64,000 bases of DNA from Anaspis maculata (GCA_949128115.1 OX421962.1:8340262-8404261); one strand, 5' to 3'. Numbered from the stretch's first letter, positions 22,501 to 34,432 are shown. Numbers and translations are program-made. The notes: generated from the letters alone by a model not told the origin.

Positions 22501-25500
22501 CGAATTTGATAAATTATCATCGCCAAAGGTGGCTGCGAGCACAAATAAAAACCTGAGGTTGAAAGATTGTTTATTGTTTATGGCAAAAAGCTTTGCCGGT
22601 TGAAGTCGACATAAATAATGAACAAACTTCTAGCTTCAGATTTTTATTTGTGGTCGCAGCCACCTTTAGTGATACAAATTTAATTATATTCCGAGTTATA
22701 TTCAATTCACGTGCAATTAGGGATAACCTCGGGTATAAGCGTTTTATCACACTGTGAAATTTGCTCACAGACTGGGAACCGCCCTGTATTCATACCTGCT
22801 TGCTGTTTTAGTACCGTATGATCAAAAACTTTCCTCCTCTAGGCATGCTGTGGCCTGGCCAAAATCAGCCTCGTTTGCCTGCCAGTGGCCAGACCACAGC
22901 CTACCTCGAGAAGAAAAGTTTTTGATCATACGGTATAAGCTAGAGTTGCCAGTACTCAGTGCTCGGTAATGAGCATCAGAAGATGAGACTTCTGGGCAGT
23001 GAACATTGTCATTCCATTTGCTTTAGTACTGCCGCGCTTGGGCATCTTTTCATGTTCACCTGCGTATACAGGATGTTACTTTCTTGCCAGTGTTTTAGGA
23101 GATGGTAGACCATCAAAAAATAAGTGGAATCTCGAAAAAATTACCATCGGAAACCTATTATGACGGAGATAGAGGCTCCCAAAGTTGAGTTTAGAGAATG
23201 TTTTTTTTTTGTTTCAGCTCCAAATTTGATCACTGGATTTTGGCCGAATTTAGTACACAAAGTAAGTTGATGCATACCTACAAGCTGGTCATATTGATTT
23301 TTGTCACATTTGTAAAAAATAGCTGATTTCTCTTCATTTACTTATTTTTATACTTCTCATCGAATTCTTCAAAAAATGAGAAGGTAATTGCGAAATAAGT
23401 TGAAAAAAAACTTTTATTCGTTTTTTGGACTCCCCGTATGCTAAAACGTCGAGATGTCATGAAAAAAAAATTCCGTGTCGGTCTGTATGAGTGTTAGTGT
23501 GTTAGTATGTCAGGTTTGTTTTGTCCCTCGCCCTCGATTTGTTTCCATATTGTCAGGCCGATTTCAGCCAAATTTGGTATGCGGGTATGGTCGGCGGGGG
23601 AAAAAAGAAAATAAGCTTTTCACCGTGATCTGTCAAAGGGAAATGTCACTGTCAAAAAGTGACAGAAGATTTTGATGTAATGATTTTGATTTTTGACAGT
23701 TCATTTTGAAGTCCTTGAGAGACTATTCAGAACATGCGACAGTTATGACATATCTGTCATTTGTCAAAAGGTACAAGCTGTCAAAGAAAAAACCTTGACG
23801 CTCGATAACTCAAAAAGTACCTAACAGATTTCGACCAAATTTAGCTTGCAGCAAGAGTACCAACCAGGGACTTGACGGAACATGGGCAGCTCCGATAAAA
23901 ATCAGGCATCCAACTTGGAACAAAAAACAATTTTTTTCCGGAAAACTGGTAAAAATGGGCTTCTCCCTCGCTTTTTTTCCAGGTTTTTGGAGCGATTGCG
24001 ATACAACTATGCGTCAAATAGTAGCCAGACGTGAAAATGAGCTTTTGGCCCCGAAACACCAATCGGGTGAACCCCTAGGTGAACCACAACATAATTAAAT
24101 AAAAATGTCCGTTTTATTGTCACATCTTTGGAACGCTTTGATAGATTTCGATGAAATTTGGTATATGGGTAGTATCTGACGGGTGGAACGTTTGGTTGAA
24201 ATTTTGTTGACATCAAGCAATCACGGCCGCCAAAACTGGAAAAAAATGACTGTCCACCGTTCACCTCTGGCCGTTGCCACCTGAGAGGGCCTGTGGCCCG
24301 TGATATGGCCAGGACGACTCGCTTTTGATGCAGTACTCCACTCAAAAATTCACTCCTGTTCGGGGATCGACTTTTTTCGGAAAATTCCAACTGATATCGA
24401 AAGCAGATTGGATTGGGCGTCGCGTAGACCCATTTTCAAAATCGAAACGGTTCCGATTTTCCAGCGGTAATTGTTCTAAAATGAAATTTGTACATTCCGT
24501 GAATTTGAAAAAAACGCAGTGCAAACTTGCGACATGCGACGGGCCCCATGAAATATTAATTTTAGGTGCAGACATGCTGCGAATGAAAGTTGGAGAGAAG
24601 ATTGAGTTAATTTTTGGAGGAAAAAAATTTCGAAATCGGACCGACGCCGATGGTTGCCGAGTTTTCTTTGCTGAAAAAAATGCAGATTTTCCAACTTTTT
24701 ACCCCGTGAAACGATTTTCACCATTTTTTTTTAAACAGGAGGTAACTGATTGTTGAACATTTTCCAACAGTATTATTCAATTTCCCGGGAATTCCTCGGT
24801 TGAAAATGTGAAACCGGCCTGGGTTTTTGATACCCGACTTGAATGATGGAGCTCAAAGTGAAGCCTCAATTGACGATTTTTACAATAAAATGGTTTGGGA
24901 AAAGATCGAGGTTTTTCCCGAAATATTCTAATTTTACAAAATACAATTTTCAATTTCCTTCAAATCATTTTTCAATTTTTCTCTCTAAGGGCCGTCGAGG
25001 GGCCAGTATTCCTGTCTCTAGATAACTTTGTCTGGAAAATACCATAGATAATTCGAAGAAAATTTTCCATAGGTTCCTGGATACTAGTCTTCAAAGACGT
25101 TGTAGGTAGGATGCTACAATGAGAAGTCCCGCGACAGAACGACGATTTTTTTTTCTTTTTTCTTTTGGTGGAGGTGCTTATTAATACATGCCTGCATTCT
25201 CGCCTGCATTTTTCAATAAGACTGGATAAAGCATAGTATGTTCTACTCGGGGTAATGGCTATTACTCATTCAGATGCTTTACGACACTCGCCAAGGCTCG
25301 TGTCGGCAAACTGCATCCTCATGAGTAAGAAGCAATCATTACCCGCTTGTTGAATAATATACTATTATCATCTCCTGAAAATTCTGAAATATCGCCAAAA
25401 AAGTGTAACAACCTGTATATTACGTGGCGATATCACAGTGACAACTGTCGCATTATACACAGCACACAGCACATCTATCAAGACGTTAGCATCAAGTTAG

Positions 25501-27070
25501 CATGGTATTCGTACTTACTACTTACCCAACACTGCACATTTTTTTCATAGCTTACTCTTGTGAAAAAAGGCGAGAAATTTATTATAGGTAGGTACCAGGT
25601 TTGAATAGAAATAGCTTATTGTGATCAGTGCATCCAAATTCGTGATTGATTGGTTTTGAAGATAGGTACTTCATCCACATTTTTCAAATTTCCATATTGG
25701 ATTTGTTTGGTTTATTGGCAATAAAAATTATTGTTGCATACATTCGTGATTTCAAATTACCTAAACTTGAAAGAATTTGGAATAAAATCGACTTTATTAC
25801 TTGGAGGTACAAAGTCTAATTAACAACAACAAATGACTTCTACTAGTACTTCCAAATTTTGTGCATAGCTTAAAATAATGTTTATTCCTAGATTATTTGC
25901 TGGATTTACCCTTCTGATTGCTGTATATTTCCTCAACTTTCAATTTATAAACGTTTAACGTTTTCATCAAGACTGACGTTCTACTTTCTTATCTTTTTCT
26001 CCTTGAAAACCAAAAATTTTATATAAAATTAGCACTAAAGCGAAATTATCGCCACCAGTCACTGATCTTGGTTTACAAAAACTGTTTACCAGAGCCAATC
26101 AAAATTTCATTGACCTAAATCCACCTTGCATGAGTTGAAATATAAATGCTTTTTTCAATCCTCGGCAAAACAATATATAATTACGTTTTCTATGCAAAAT
26201 TCGATTGCATCATTATTATACTCCACACGGTTGTATGCCCAACACATACAGCAATTTAAATAGCACATTATCACTTTCTAGAATATTCCCTATTCCTGAT
26301 ATGAATTATGATTACATAATCCTTGGCAATTTGAAGCACACCCTGTATTTTACAACAATAAGCATGTGTGGCCAAATTGCATTATACTTAAATCCTCACT
26401 TAAATTTTAAAGATGAGCTAAAAAAACACGTCAGCATTAGTCATCATTATCATCTATTAGAATTTTATACACACTCATGTAATGTTCACCTTCAATTTGT
26501 ACATTGGGGAATTGACACTGGGTCCTCCCCACTCCTCCAAAAGATAAATTTTAATCTCAGTAATGACTTGCAGGGGACATGGGTACCGACACGCACACGC
26601 AAAACACATTTATCTACAATTAAACATGCACATTGACACAGAGGAACATCTTCGAGGGTTTCGGGATGGAAAAAAAGCCTCTTGTTACGACAGTACACAC
26701 CTGTTGGAGCTGCCGGCGTTGGTGGGGTTGCTCGTCCAGTCGACGTTCTTCTCCCTGACGGCCGTCCTTTCGGCCTCGACGATCTCGCCGATCTTGTACT
26801 TTTGCATCAGTTCCCTGGCGTCGGTCGAGTGTCCGACGTCTTCGAAGGCTTCGCTGCCATCCTTGCCGGCCTGTTCCAGCAGGACCTCCTCGCCGCCGGG
26901 GTGCTATGCACGCGATCAATTTAGACATTGCCCTCGAGTGGCGGCTGATAAGACATTTTTACCTCGTTCAGGAAGGTGGTCACCTCGTAAACGCCATTGT
27001 GGATCACTATCCAGGTGCTCTGGTTGTCGTTGTGCTTTTTCACTTCGGCTAGCGTGTACTCCTTGACCAT
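19474..27070 (-). CDS. Cyt-b5: Cytochrome b5, complete, three exons
   Basis: A small heme protein of the endoplasmic reticulum that passes electrons to desaturases, P450s and other oxidases. Exons on the minus strand are 27070-26963, 26903-26701 and 19552-19474. The phases join exactly (0, then 2+1), giving 129 residues. It has the [16 protein letters not shown] heme motif; the axial ligands are His37 (HPGG) and His61 (VGHSTDAR), 24 residues apart as in the family. The last exon supplies a C-terminal tail anchor ([17 protein letters not shown]) and the stop. The ATG at 27070 has a good context (cgaaaATGG). The length is normal. Intron 1 is only 59 bp, while intron 2 is 7.15 kb and full of transposons. 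The gene is tail-to-tail with Hr4. Confidence 0.92.
19697..19815. mobile_element. Short hairpin MITE, copy 1
   Basis: An almost perfect palindrome: TATGATCAAAAACTTTTC at one end and GAAAAGTTTTTGATCATA at the other, with AGGCTGTGGCCTGGCC inverted inside and a short loop (aatcagcctcgtttgcctgcc). A second copy lies at 22812-22935. No coding capacity. It lies in intron 2 of Cyt-b5, just beyond exon 3. Confidence 0.8.
21529..21828 (+). mobile_element. tRNA-derived SINE with 14-bp target duplication
   Basis: The head is tRNA-like: GGTAGCTCAGGAGTTACGACG (A-box region) and GGTTCGAAACC (B box). The body is unrelated, and the tail is A-rich (ending aaaaaaaaaaa near 21825). It is flanked by a perfect duplication TTAATCTGAAAAAT at 21515-21528 and 21829-21842. 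Those three features define a SINE inserted by target-primed reverse transcription. It sits inside a DNA transposon end, so it is the younger of the two. Confidence 0.88.
22069..22125. repeat. Miniature inverted repeat with CAGTGGCGTAG ends
   Basis: CCAGTGGCGTAGATTTTGAG is inverted as cgacgccactgg about 55 bp away. The ends resemble the hAT-type element at 12064-12562, so this may be a very short deletion derivative. No clear target duplication. Confidence 0.4.
22483..22720. repeat. Palindromic element, about 240 bp
   Basis: GTGAATTGAATAT at the left matches, inverted, atattcaattcac at the right. Between them the AAAGGTGGCTGCGAGCACAA block near 22532 is inverted near 22650 (tgtggtcgcagccaccttta). 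It is a foldback with a small centre near 22600. No coding capacity. Confidence 0.7.
22812..22935. mobile_element. Short hairpin MITE, copy 2
   Basis: Same family as 19697-19815, with ends TACCGTATGATCAAAAACTT and its inverse AAGTTTTTGATCATACGGTA. The stem contains GCTGTGGCCTGGCC and the loop aatcagcctcgtttgcctgcc is shared. The TACCG/CGGTA outer bases are better kept here than in copy 1. Confidence 0.85.
23450..25190 (+). repeat. Dispersed repeat, copy 1
   Basis: A stretch in Cyt-b5 intron 2 with a direct counterpart at about 48290-49800. Shared phrases include ccgttgccacctg-gagggcct (24271), gaagactcgcttctgatgcag-like (24315), ggggatcgacttttt (24361) and ttttccggaaaaactagtcc-like pieces near the ends. 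Frames of up to 143 codons here are not conserved and match no family. It is probably a decayed transposon or retroelement. Confidence 0.6.
25249..25345. repeat. Hairpin of about 97 bp
   Basis: An imperfect palindrome: GGGGTAATGGCTATTACTCA on the left pairs with tgagtaagaagcaatcattaccc on the right, with the centre CGACACTCGCCAAGGCTCGTGTCG. It could be a small MITE. No target duplication was identified. Confidence 0.55.
25400..26700. other. Cyt-b5 intron 2 sequence near exon 2, nothing recognised
   Basis: AT-rich sequence without element ends that I can define. A plus-strand frame of 143 codons at 26205-26636 has no recognisable domain and lies antisense in the intron, so I do not call it. 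Confidence 0.4.
26701..26903 (-). CDS. Cyt-b5: Cyt-b5 exon 2 (heme-binding core)
   Basis: A 203-bp exon that begins [16 protein letters not shown] right after acceptor gcatag. It carries both heme-ligand histidines and the linker ending NPTNAGSSN. It leaves in phase 2 (AAC AG/gtgtgt), so a further exon is required. Confidence 0.92.
26963..27070 (-). CDS. Cyt-b5: Cyt-b5 exon 1
   Basis: A 108-bp exon with 36 codons beginning [20 protein letters not shown], the usual first strand and helix of cytochrome b5. It ends at AAC GAG/gtaaaa in phase 0, just before the HPGG motif. Confidence 0.92.
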
Positions 27071-27938
27071 TTTCGTTGCTGGTTCGTCCAATTCGCAACA
27101 ATCACCTGGAAACTACGCCGTAACGGACTGAACTGCGCTGGAAACTGACGAGTGACGACCGTCCCCTTTGAAATTAATGTATTTAATGATCCTTGATCTC
27201 TGAACGGTGACGTTTGCTCCCGCTGGCGATTTTTTGAAGTGTCACTCTGACTGGCGTGTGGCATTCGCGCCGATACGAGTAGCTGGGAATGGAATTATTT
27301 ATTCACATTTCCGTCTTGACCAAGCAATTGCATGCCTGAACGATATTTTAAGCTTCCACAGCGCTGAATTAGCTCGAGTGTGAGCTTTTTCCGCAAAGAA
27401 AGGCTCAAATTTGGCTTGTAGGAAAGAAATTAGATTCAAAATGACGTAGGGGTTTTCTAGACGTCAGGATGGTGCGCCTGGCAGTTGGCACGGCGGGCTT
27501 TTTTTAAAACAATTATTTTTTTGCAATGCTGTGATTAGTTGAGTAATTTTATTGGTAAATCATGCTTGTAATCGAACTGAGATAAAGCTCCTTGAACAGA
27601 GCATTGTCTTGCGTTTTCATATTATTATTTTGTTGGAATATGATTCGTCATTCAAAAATTGCATTAATTTGAGACGAGTAGGTACTTACTTAACTCATTA
27701 TAGGATCTTTAATAACAGGAATAATACCGCACACTTAACGCTAATACCTGCAAAAAGTGCAATTCAAATGAAATGACATCTCGGGCGGCTGTGAAATTTG
27801 ACACTTGCGTTAGAAATAATGTGTTTTCGAGTCCAGGTGAGGTTTTTAGTTTTTAGTGGTAGGTACCGTCGTAAAACCATACGACATTGAACACTTTAAA
27901 ACATACTTTTGTGACTTTTGTCCATAACGCGATAACCA
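27071..27938 (-). promoter_or_regulatory. Presumed Cyt-b5 promoter and 5' UTR region
   Basis: The sequence upstream of the Cyt-b5 ATG. The first 200 bp are less AT-rich than the surroundings, and no TATA box is obvious at a suitable distance. The assignment rests on position alone. Confidence 0.35.
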
Positions 27939-29221
27939 CCCACTCAGCAAGAAAACATCTCTGTGACATCACTTAGATGTTCAAGTCACAACCTGCGATG
28001 TTAACAAAAAAAGTCTCTGCGATGTTAAGTGGACATCACTGATACCTCTTATGTCCGGGTAATTAGAACATGAATGAGATATCTCAAAGATGTCCAAATG
28101 TGACATACTATCTACATCGCTATTTCACATCTCGTAGATATCACTTTTTGACATACATATAACGTCGCATTTTGGATGTGTATTTTTGAATAAAAATTAA
28201 TTTTTCACCACCTTTCAACATAGTTTTATGTCATAGGAGGTTCCGCACCTATTTTTAGTAATTTTTACAATCTATACAGCGCACGTTTTTTCCCCAAGAA
28301 AAGTTGCGCATCTATTGGCGTACTCCGGAGGATTCGAACCTGGATCCCCGCACCCGCACAGGTGATAGTTAGAGACACTGCTGCCGATTCGTCCAAGCTA
28401 CCAACTTGTCTAATACAGTTCATTTAAACAGCAAACTTGATGTTCAGGGATATTTCTCGGGATATTTCATTAGGACTCCAAACGATACACCGAACCCAAA
28501 GAGCCTCGCTTGGACTCGAAACGTTACAGCAAGACACAAGGGGCTCCGTTGAGGCCCCGGACGTTACAATAAGACATGAACGGGAGTCATCAAAGTATTC
28601 GAAAGCACAATAAGACAAAATGGGACCATTTTGGGGCTCCGAATAACACAAGAGCAGACACAAGAGTTCACCAGAGGTGCGAAAGCCACGACAAAATGCA
28701 AGATGGTCCAGTAGGCTTTCGAAGAACACAAGGAGACACAAACGGGACACACGAGTTCCGAAAGCCACAAGCACAAGAAGACACAAAAATGGTTCCAAAC
28801 GACACATGAAGACAAAAGGGGGCCCGCAGGGCCTCAAACTAAACATGAAGACATAATAGCTGTTCTGGCATCACACACATGGAATAGGGGGCTAAACTAT
28901 CAATTCAATATTTTCCGACACACGAAGCTTAACGATGACAGCTCGCGAAATTTGAAAAATCTCTCAGTGACTACGTCTCATTGACGTCAGTGAGATGTTA
29001 CACTTCGATGAGTTGAAAGAAGTAACATTGTTACGTCCGGTAGATGTCTCATGTGTGATGTTCAATTTAAGTTCATTTCGAAACATCTCTCAGACATTAC
29101 ATCGTATAACATCGCGGATGAACATCTCATAGATGTGGAAGTAACGTTCATTGTGATGTTATTTTGTGACATGATTGAGATCATTTTCATTTATGAAACA
29201 TGACATGCTATGCTGAGTGGG
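27939..29221 (+). mobile_element. 1.28-kb element with CCCACTCAGCA terminal repeats, copy 1
   Basis: The ends are CCCACTCAGCAAGAAAACAT and, inverted, CCCACTCAGCATAGCATGTC. Sub-terminal regions repeat ACATCTC/GATGT motifs. On its minus strand it contains a tRNA-like stretch (28320-28415) with TAGCTTGGACGAATCGG and an exact B box GGTTCGAATCC, followed by a body with repeated AAGACACAA motifs. A 140-codon frame in the body (28424-28846, minus) has no recognisable domain and is partly low complexity. No transposase was found. Its inverted partner is at 29334-30634. Confidence 0.8.
28320..28415 (-). repeat. tRNA-like Pol III promoter segment in copy 1
   Basis: The minus strand reads a D-arm/A-box-like TAGCTTGGACGAATCGG and then GGATCCAGGTTCGAATCC, an exact B box. 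The anticodon arm does not fold well, so this is a tRNA-derived SINE-type promoter and not a tRNA gene. Confidence 0.6.
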
Positions 29222-29333
29222 CAGAAGAGATATTCCCAAAACAAAAATTGCATTATAGGGGCTTGCCGCTTGCCTCTACCGAATCGATTGTATGTATTAC
29301 AAAACTGATGTTTTTTGATGAAATATAAAAAAA

Positions 29334-30634
29334 CACTCAGCATAGGTATAGCACGAGATATAGCATGTCATGTTTCATACCTAAATGAGATCTCAATCAT
29401 TCCACAAAATAACATCACAATGAACGTTACTTCCACATCTATGTGGTGTTCATCCGCGATGTTATACGATGTAATGTCTGAGAGATATTTCGAAATGAAC
29501 TTAAATTGAACATCACACATGAGACATCTACCGGACGTAACATTGTTACTTCTTTCAACTGATCGAAGTGTAACATCTCACGGACGTCAATGAGACGTAG
29601 TCACTGAGATATTATTTTAAATTTTGCGGGCTGTCATCGTTAAGCCCTGTGTGTCGAAAAATATTTAATTAATGGTTTTGCCCCCTATCCCATGTATGCC
29701 TTTATGCATGCCCCCTATCCCAGAACAGCCTTCATGTCTTCATGTTTAGTTTGAGGCCCCGAGGGCCCCCTTATATGTCTTCATGTGTCGTTTGGAACCA
29801 TTTTTGTGTCTTCTTGTGCTTGTGGCTTTTGGTGTGTCCCGTTTGTGTCTCCTTGTGTTCTTCGAAAGCCTACTGGGCCTTCTTGCATTTTGTACCGGCT
29901 TTCGCACTTCTAGTGATCCCTTGTGTCCGCTCTTGTGGTATTAGGAACCCCAAAATGGGTCCCTTTTTGTCTTATTGTGCTTTCGAATACTTTGATGACT
30001 CCCGTTCATGTCTTATTGTAACGTCCGGGGCCCTAACGGAGCCCCTTGTGTCTTGCTGTAACGTTTCGAGCCCCAGCGAGGCTCTTGGACTCGGTGTATC
30101 GTTTGGAGTCCTAATGAAATATCCCGAGAAATATTCCTGAACATCAAGCGCGCTGTTTAAATATACTGTATTAGACAAGTCGGTAGCTTAGACGAATCGG
30201 CAGCAGTGTCTCCAACTATCACCTATGGGGATCCAGGTTCGAATCCTCCGGAGTACGCCAATGGAAGAACAACTTTCCTTAGGGAAAAAACGTGCTGTAT
30301 AGATTGTAAAAATTAGTAAAAATAGGTGCGGAACCTCCTATGACATAAAACTATGTTGAAAAGTGGTGGAAAATTAATTTTTATTGAAAAATACACATCC
30401 AAAATGCGACGTAATATGTATTGTCACAAAGTGATATCTACGAGATGTGGAAAAGCGATGTAGATAGTATGTCACATTTGGACATCTTTGAGATATCTCA
30501 TTCATGTTCTAATTACTGGGACATAAGAGGTAACCGAGATGTACACTTAACATCGCATAGACTTTTTTGTTAACATCGCAGTTGTGACTTAAACATCTAA
30601 GTGATGTCACAGAGATGTTTTCTTGCTGAGTGGG
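29334..30634 (-). mobile_element. 1.3-kb element with CCCACTCAGCA terminal repeats, copy 2, inverted
   Basis: The reverse complement of copy 1 along nearly its full length. It starts aCACTCAGCATAG and ends CTTGCTGAGTGGG. It also has the tRNA-like segment (30178-30260, plus strand) with GGTTCGAATCC. Only 112 bp separate it from copy 1, so the pair forms a 2.7-kb foldback. I saw no clear target duplication around either copy or the pair. Confidence 0.8.
30178..30260 (+). repeat. tRNA-like Pol III promoter segment in copy 2
   Basis: The counterpart of the segment at 28320-28415 on the opposite strand: TAGCTTAGACGAATCGG and the exact B box GGTTCGAATCC. Both boxes survive in both copies. Confidence 0.6.
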
Positions 30635-32271
30635 AAGGGTGAATTTAGGCCTTAGGCAGCGCTTCTTCCACAAAAAATTCTTTGTCTTGTAATGGTACGC
30701 CCCTCCCCTGACATTTCATTTGTTTGGCCTGTGATCGTCTTAGCCATTCGTCGTGCCCGCTTTTGTTAGGGTGAAACGACCCGAGAGAGAAGAAGTACTT
30801 CAATGAGACATGCTCATTGCACAGAAAGTTACATTTACTCAAAGCAAAAAAGTGCAAAATTATTCTTTTACGGTTCTTTTCGAAAAACACCTAGCATATG
30901 TGACTGAGACAATGGACAAAATGACACCAAAATGGACAAAATGAACAGAACAATGGCACAAGAAAAGATAAAAATCCAAATTGAATTAAAAACAACACAA
31001 CAAAATATGTCAAACTGTCAAGTCAAAGAAAAGAAAGAGTAACAAATTCGGAAAATAGGCAGTAAGTGGAAGAACCCGTCAAAGAAACCCCTGAGTTATG
31101 CCCAAAGAAGAGGACTCTCAAATATTGTGTGACAAATAAGTGACAAAAGCTCATTGCTATTTTTGATATGGTATAAATGGCAAGCAAAATCAAGCAAAAT
31201 CAGTGAGCTCACACAGACACTCAAAATACAAAATCGAAGACACATGAGTAGACAAGGAATACTAAAACAATACAAAACACTACAAAATACTACAAACAAT
31301 GTAAAATGATGATGTCACACCAAACAGCTGACATGTTCCTCGCTAAGAGTTAAATAAAATAAATAAATAAATTTATTGCCTCTGAATTAACAAATTATGG
31401 CAAGATTATCGCTTCTCGCTAAGAGTTGACAAAACAATCTTGGCATATCCATCATTGCTGACCATATGACTTGATCCGACAGGTGATATCAAATTATCTC
31501 ATAGCAAATAAAGCAAAGATAATGAACATGACATCCCAACAAAAAGTACCGTACAACCTACTTGGATGGTAGAAACCCGATGACACATGTGTAAAAACAA
31601 AACTTTGAAAACAGTCAATTTAGGTCGGATGGAAGCGATCGATGGCGATAGGGGTGCGCGACTTGTCACGGTATTTGGGGAACTATTAGTCTCGCACCAA
31701 GGCTTTGTCACACTCGCAAGCGTCATTTAAAAATAGCAGTGAGTGTGAAAACCAACATGAAAATATTTGAGACACGACACAACAGCAGGCGGACATTAAG
31801 TTTTTAAAGGGGAAAGGGGTTGGGGTTAAAAGAATTTAACAAATTTTTCCGGAGAGAGAATTCACCTGTCTCCAATTTGATGTATCGAAAGTTAGGTAAT
31901 GTCATTTAAAATTTCGAAGTTGGGGTGGGTGGGGGCGAAAGGGCTTGAGATAAAAATTTGCCAATGTATATTTTTAAATGTCCTCCTTAATATAAGAATC
32001 GACCTGTTTTTGTTCGAAGGAAAATTACTAGGAATCGGGAGTTATTACAGGTGGATAGTTTTCAAATGATCACCCGGTATATTGACGCACGATCAAAATA
32101 TTGTGCCTGTAGAGGGTAGATGAACGTGCATACCTACCTACTCTTTCTAGTGCAAAGGAGGATGAAGAAGAGTGGTCATATCCTCTTCTAAGTGTGGAAA
32201 CCCTGAAGAATTTATTTATACCACTTCACTCACCGCTTCGTTATAGTAATACCCTCGGTAATACTTAAATA
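30635..32271. other. Intergenic DNA with old repeat fragments
   Basis: No gene recognised. An ATAA microsatellite-like run lies near 31350-31375. The part at about 31800-32060 (ggtgggggcgaaagggcttg, then atcgacctgtttttg) resembles the right-hand part of the tandem unit near 59390-59510, so it is a dispersed relative. Confidence 0.45.
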
Positions 32272-34432
32272 CAGAGTGATCCACCACCAAATGGACATAG
32301 CCCAAGGATAGGTCCAGTTTTTCCAGGCAAACCAGGATCTGGCTTTGAAATTTTTCTAACCCTGTTCGTTTTGGAGTTACAAGGTGATTAATGTACCTAT
32401 TTTATCGATTTTTTTAATAAGCAGATCATGGATCTTTAGAACGAAATAATGGATTCGATTGAAATTTTGTAGGTTAATTCTTCTGTTGATAGCTGACACA
32501 TCGCTTTATCAAGCAGTTTGAAATTCCCAGGGCCGGCTCTGATAAAAAAAACTTCAAAGCTTTTTCCCTCGCTTTTCTCAAAAAAGGCATTCTGTATGTA
32601 TATTTTTTCAAATCCATTTCCAAATTCAAAAACTACATAAAACATGCTATCAATATTGCAAACAAAATTGCTTGGCATCATTGAGCTGTCAAGAAAATTT
32701 TGATAATTCTGAAAATTTTTGAAGTTAGAATTTTTTGTAAATTAATAATTAGAAATATTTGCAAATGACCTATTATGGCCTTGAATTCCAGCCGTTTCGT
32801 CAAAAAAAATTGAAAATTTTTAATCACGTTTTCTAAGTAACTAGCAACAAAAAATGTCATCAAAATTTCTGTAAGGAGCAGCTTGAAATTATGTAAATAA
32901 AAGGGAATTGAATATTTAGGCATAAATTAGCATTATGGGCGATATTGGGAAGTGAGGAAATTGCAAACGGGATGATGGTGGAGTCAGAAAACACATGCCA
33001 GCGCATCGGGTTTGTGGGTCAGGGGTTGACACACTTAAAACAGGGGTTGAAAATAGAGACAAGGATGGAGAAAGGATTCGCGTCGTGGCAGTCGGAAAGG
33101 ACGGATAGGTGTGAGGTCGAAGGGAACGGATGTGTTAGGCTAGAAGAAAAATTATTACTCGTCAATAATAAGGTATAAGAGTGAAAAAAAACCACTGTTG
33201 ATAGTTATAATGCATCAGTTATGAGAAAAGAACATATTAAGGCAAGTCTGATTTCCATTGTAATCAAATGCTAATTGTTTAAATGGGGTTAAGTAATTGT
33301 TTTGTTTCTAAAATTATAGTAGGTCTTGTTCTTGATATTTCGAACAGCCATAGTAAGCGTCAAACCGATTCAATACCCTGAACTTGCTGTGAGCTTTTAA
33401 ATACCTACCTGTTTTCAGCCACATTCATGACACCAGAAAAATAGTGAAAGCTTCAGTAACCCTTTAAAGAGATTCAGCCTCCGTCAGATTGATTTCATTA
33501 AGTCAGTTTTGCTGAAAATCCAGCGCTTTAGACATATATTTAGATTAAATCTGGGCGACAATCTCGATCACGCGTTATCTTCCCCCATAGGATAAAATCT
33601 TCAACCCTTTTCGCACGACAAGAAGTTTACAAGCATTGAGATTGAGTTCCCAAAAAGAGAACCCCTTGAACTGTTCCAAGAAAATTCAGTGTCGCTTCGA
33701 AAATGCTTCAAGATAGAAAGGAACATTACATCATTTTTGCAGGCTGCTTAATTAGAGGCTCACCGCGATAAATTGGGATTTATTCAACCCAGCGTGATAT
33801 AGAGCTGCTGGATAAGTCTGCAAGTTCAAAACTACAGCACCAGCCGGATAATAATTTATGGAATGTAAACATTCATATTTATGTAAATTATTTGATCGAT
33901 AATTAAAATAATGGCTATAATTTCGAAATACCAAGGCAATACTTGATGAACAACCATCTCTCTCTTAGTACAACTAAATAATCGAGATTTCTTTCCGAGA
34001 AATCCCAACCTCAAAAATCTTCAGGATTATCGAACTTTTATTGACAGATCAATGGTGCCAAGGAATTTTTTTTGCGATATTATTAGCATGTTTCATGTAG
34101 TTTCTGAATATGAAAATGAATTTTAGATAATATGCATACAAAATGTCATTTTTTGGAAGAAGGTTTGGAGGCCGGCCCTGGAAATTTTGACCTGTTTGAT
34201 AGGACGATATGTCAGCTATCAATAGAAGAATTAACTCACGAAATTTCAATCGAATCCATTTGGTCGTTCTGAAGATACACAGCTTATCAAAAAATTCTAC
34301 TAAATACATGAATCACCCTGTAGCTTCGAAACGAACAGCTTTAGAAAAGTTTCAAGACCAGCTCCTGGTTCGCCTGGAAAAACTAGACCTACCCTTGAGC
34401 TAAATATGTCCATTTGGTGGTGAATCACCCTG
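32272..34432. mobile_element. 2.16-kb foldback transposon, CAGRGTGATCCACCACC ends, TA duplication
   Basis: The left end CAGAGTGATCCACCACCAAA and the right end, inverted, CAGGGTGATTCACCACCAAA are flanked by TA (32270-32271, 34433-34434). The inverted similarity continues inward for about 300 bp (cctggaaaaactggacc, then a block around ccagggccggctctg near 32530 and ggccggccctgg near 34170). The middle is not obviously inverted. No transposase frame. Confidence 0.82.

Larger units (their letters stand above)
21500..22786. mobile_element. Probable TA-flanked DNA transposon with CAGGGTGGTCC end
   Basis: The left end CAGGGTGGTCCAGG is preceded by TA (21498-21499). A possible right end GGAACCGCCCTG is followed by TA (22787-22788). 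Another candidate right end, GGACACCCTG, lies near 22384-22393, so the extent is uncertain. A SINE is inserted 29 bp inside the left end. No transposase is seen. Confidence 0.4.

Noticed and set aside
24325..24756. A 143-codon frame in a dispersed repeat
   Set aside because: Not kept in the second copy at 48780-49190, so not under coding constraint.
26205..26636. A 143-codon plus-strand frame
   Set aside because: Lies in a Cyt-b5 intron, unusual composition, no family resemblance and no splice context.
28424..28846. A 140-codon minus-strand frame, with a 132-codon partner at 29742-30140
   Set aside because: Both lie in matching parts of inverted element copies, but the frames are rich in Cys/Leu from AAGACACAA repeats, differ by frameshifts and contain no known domain.
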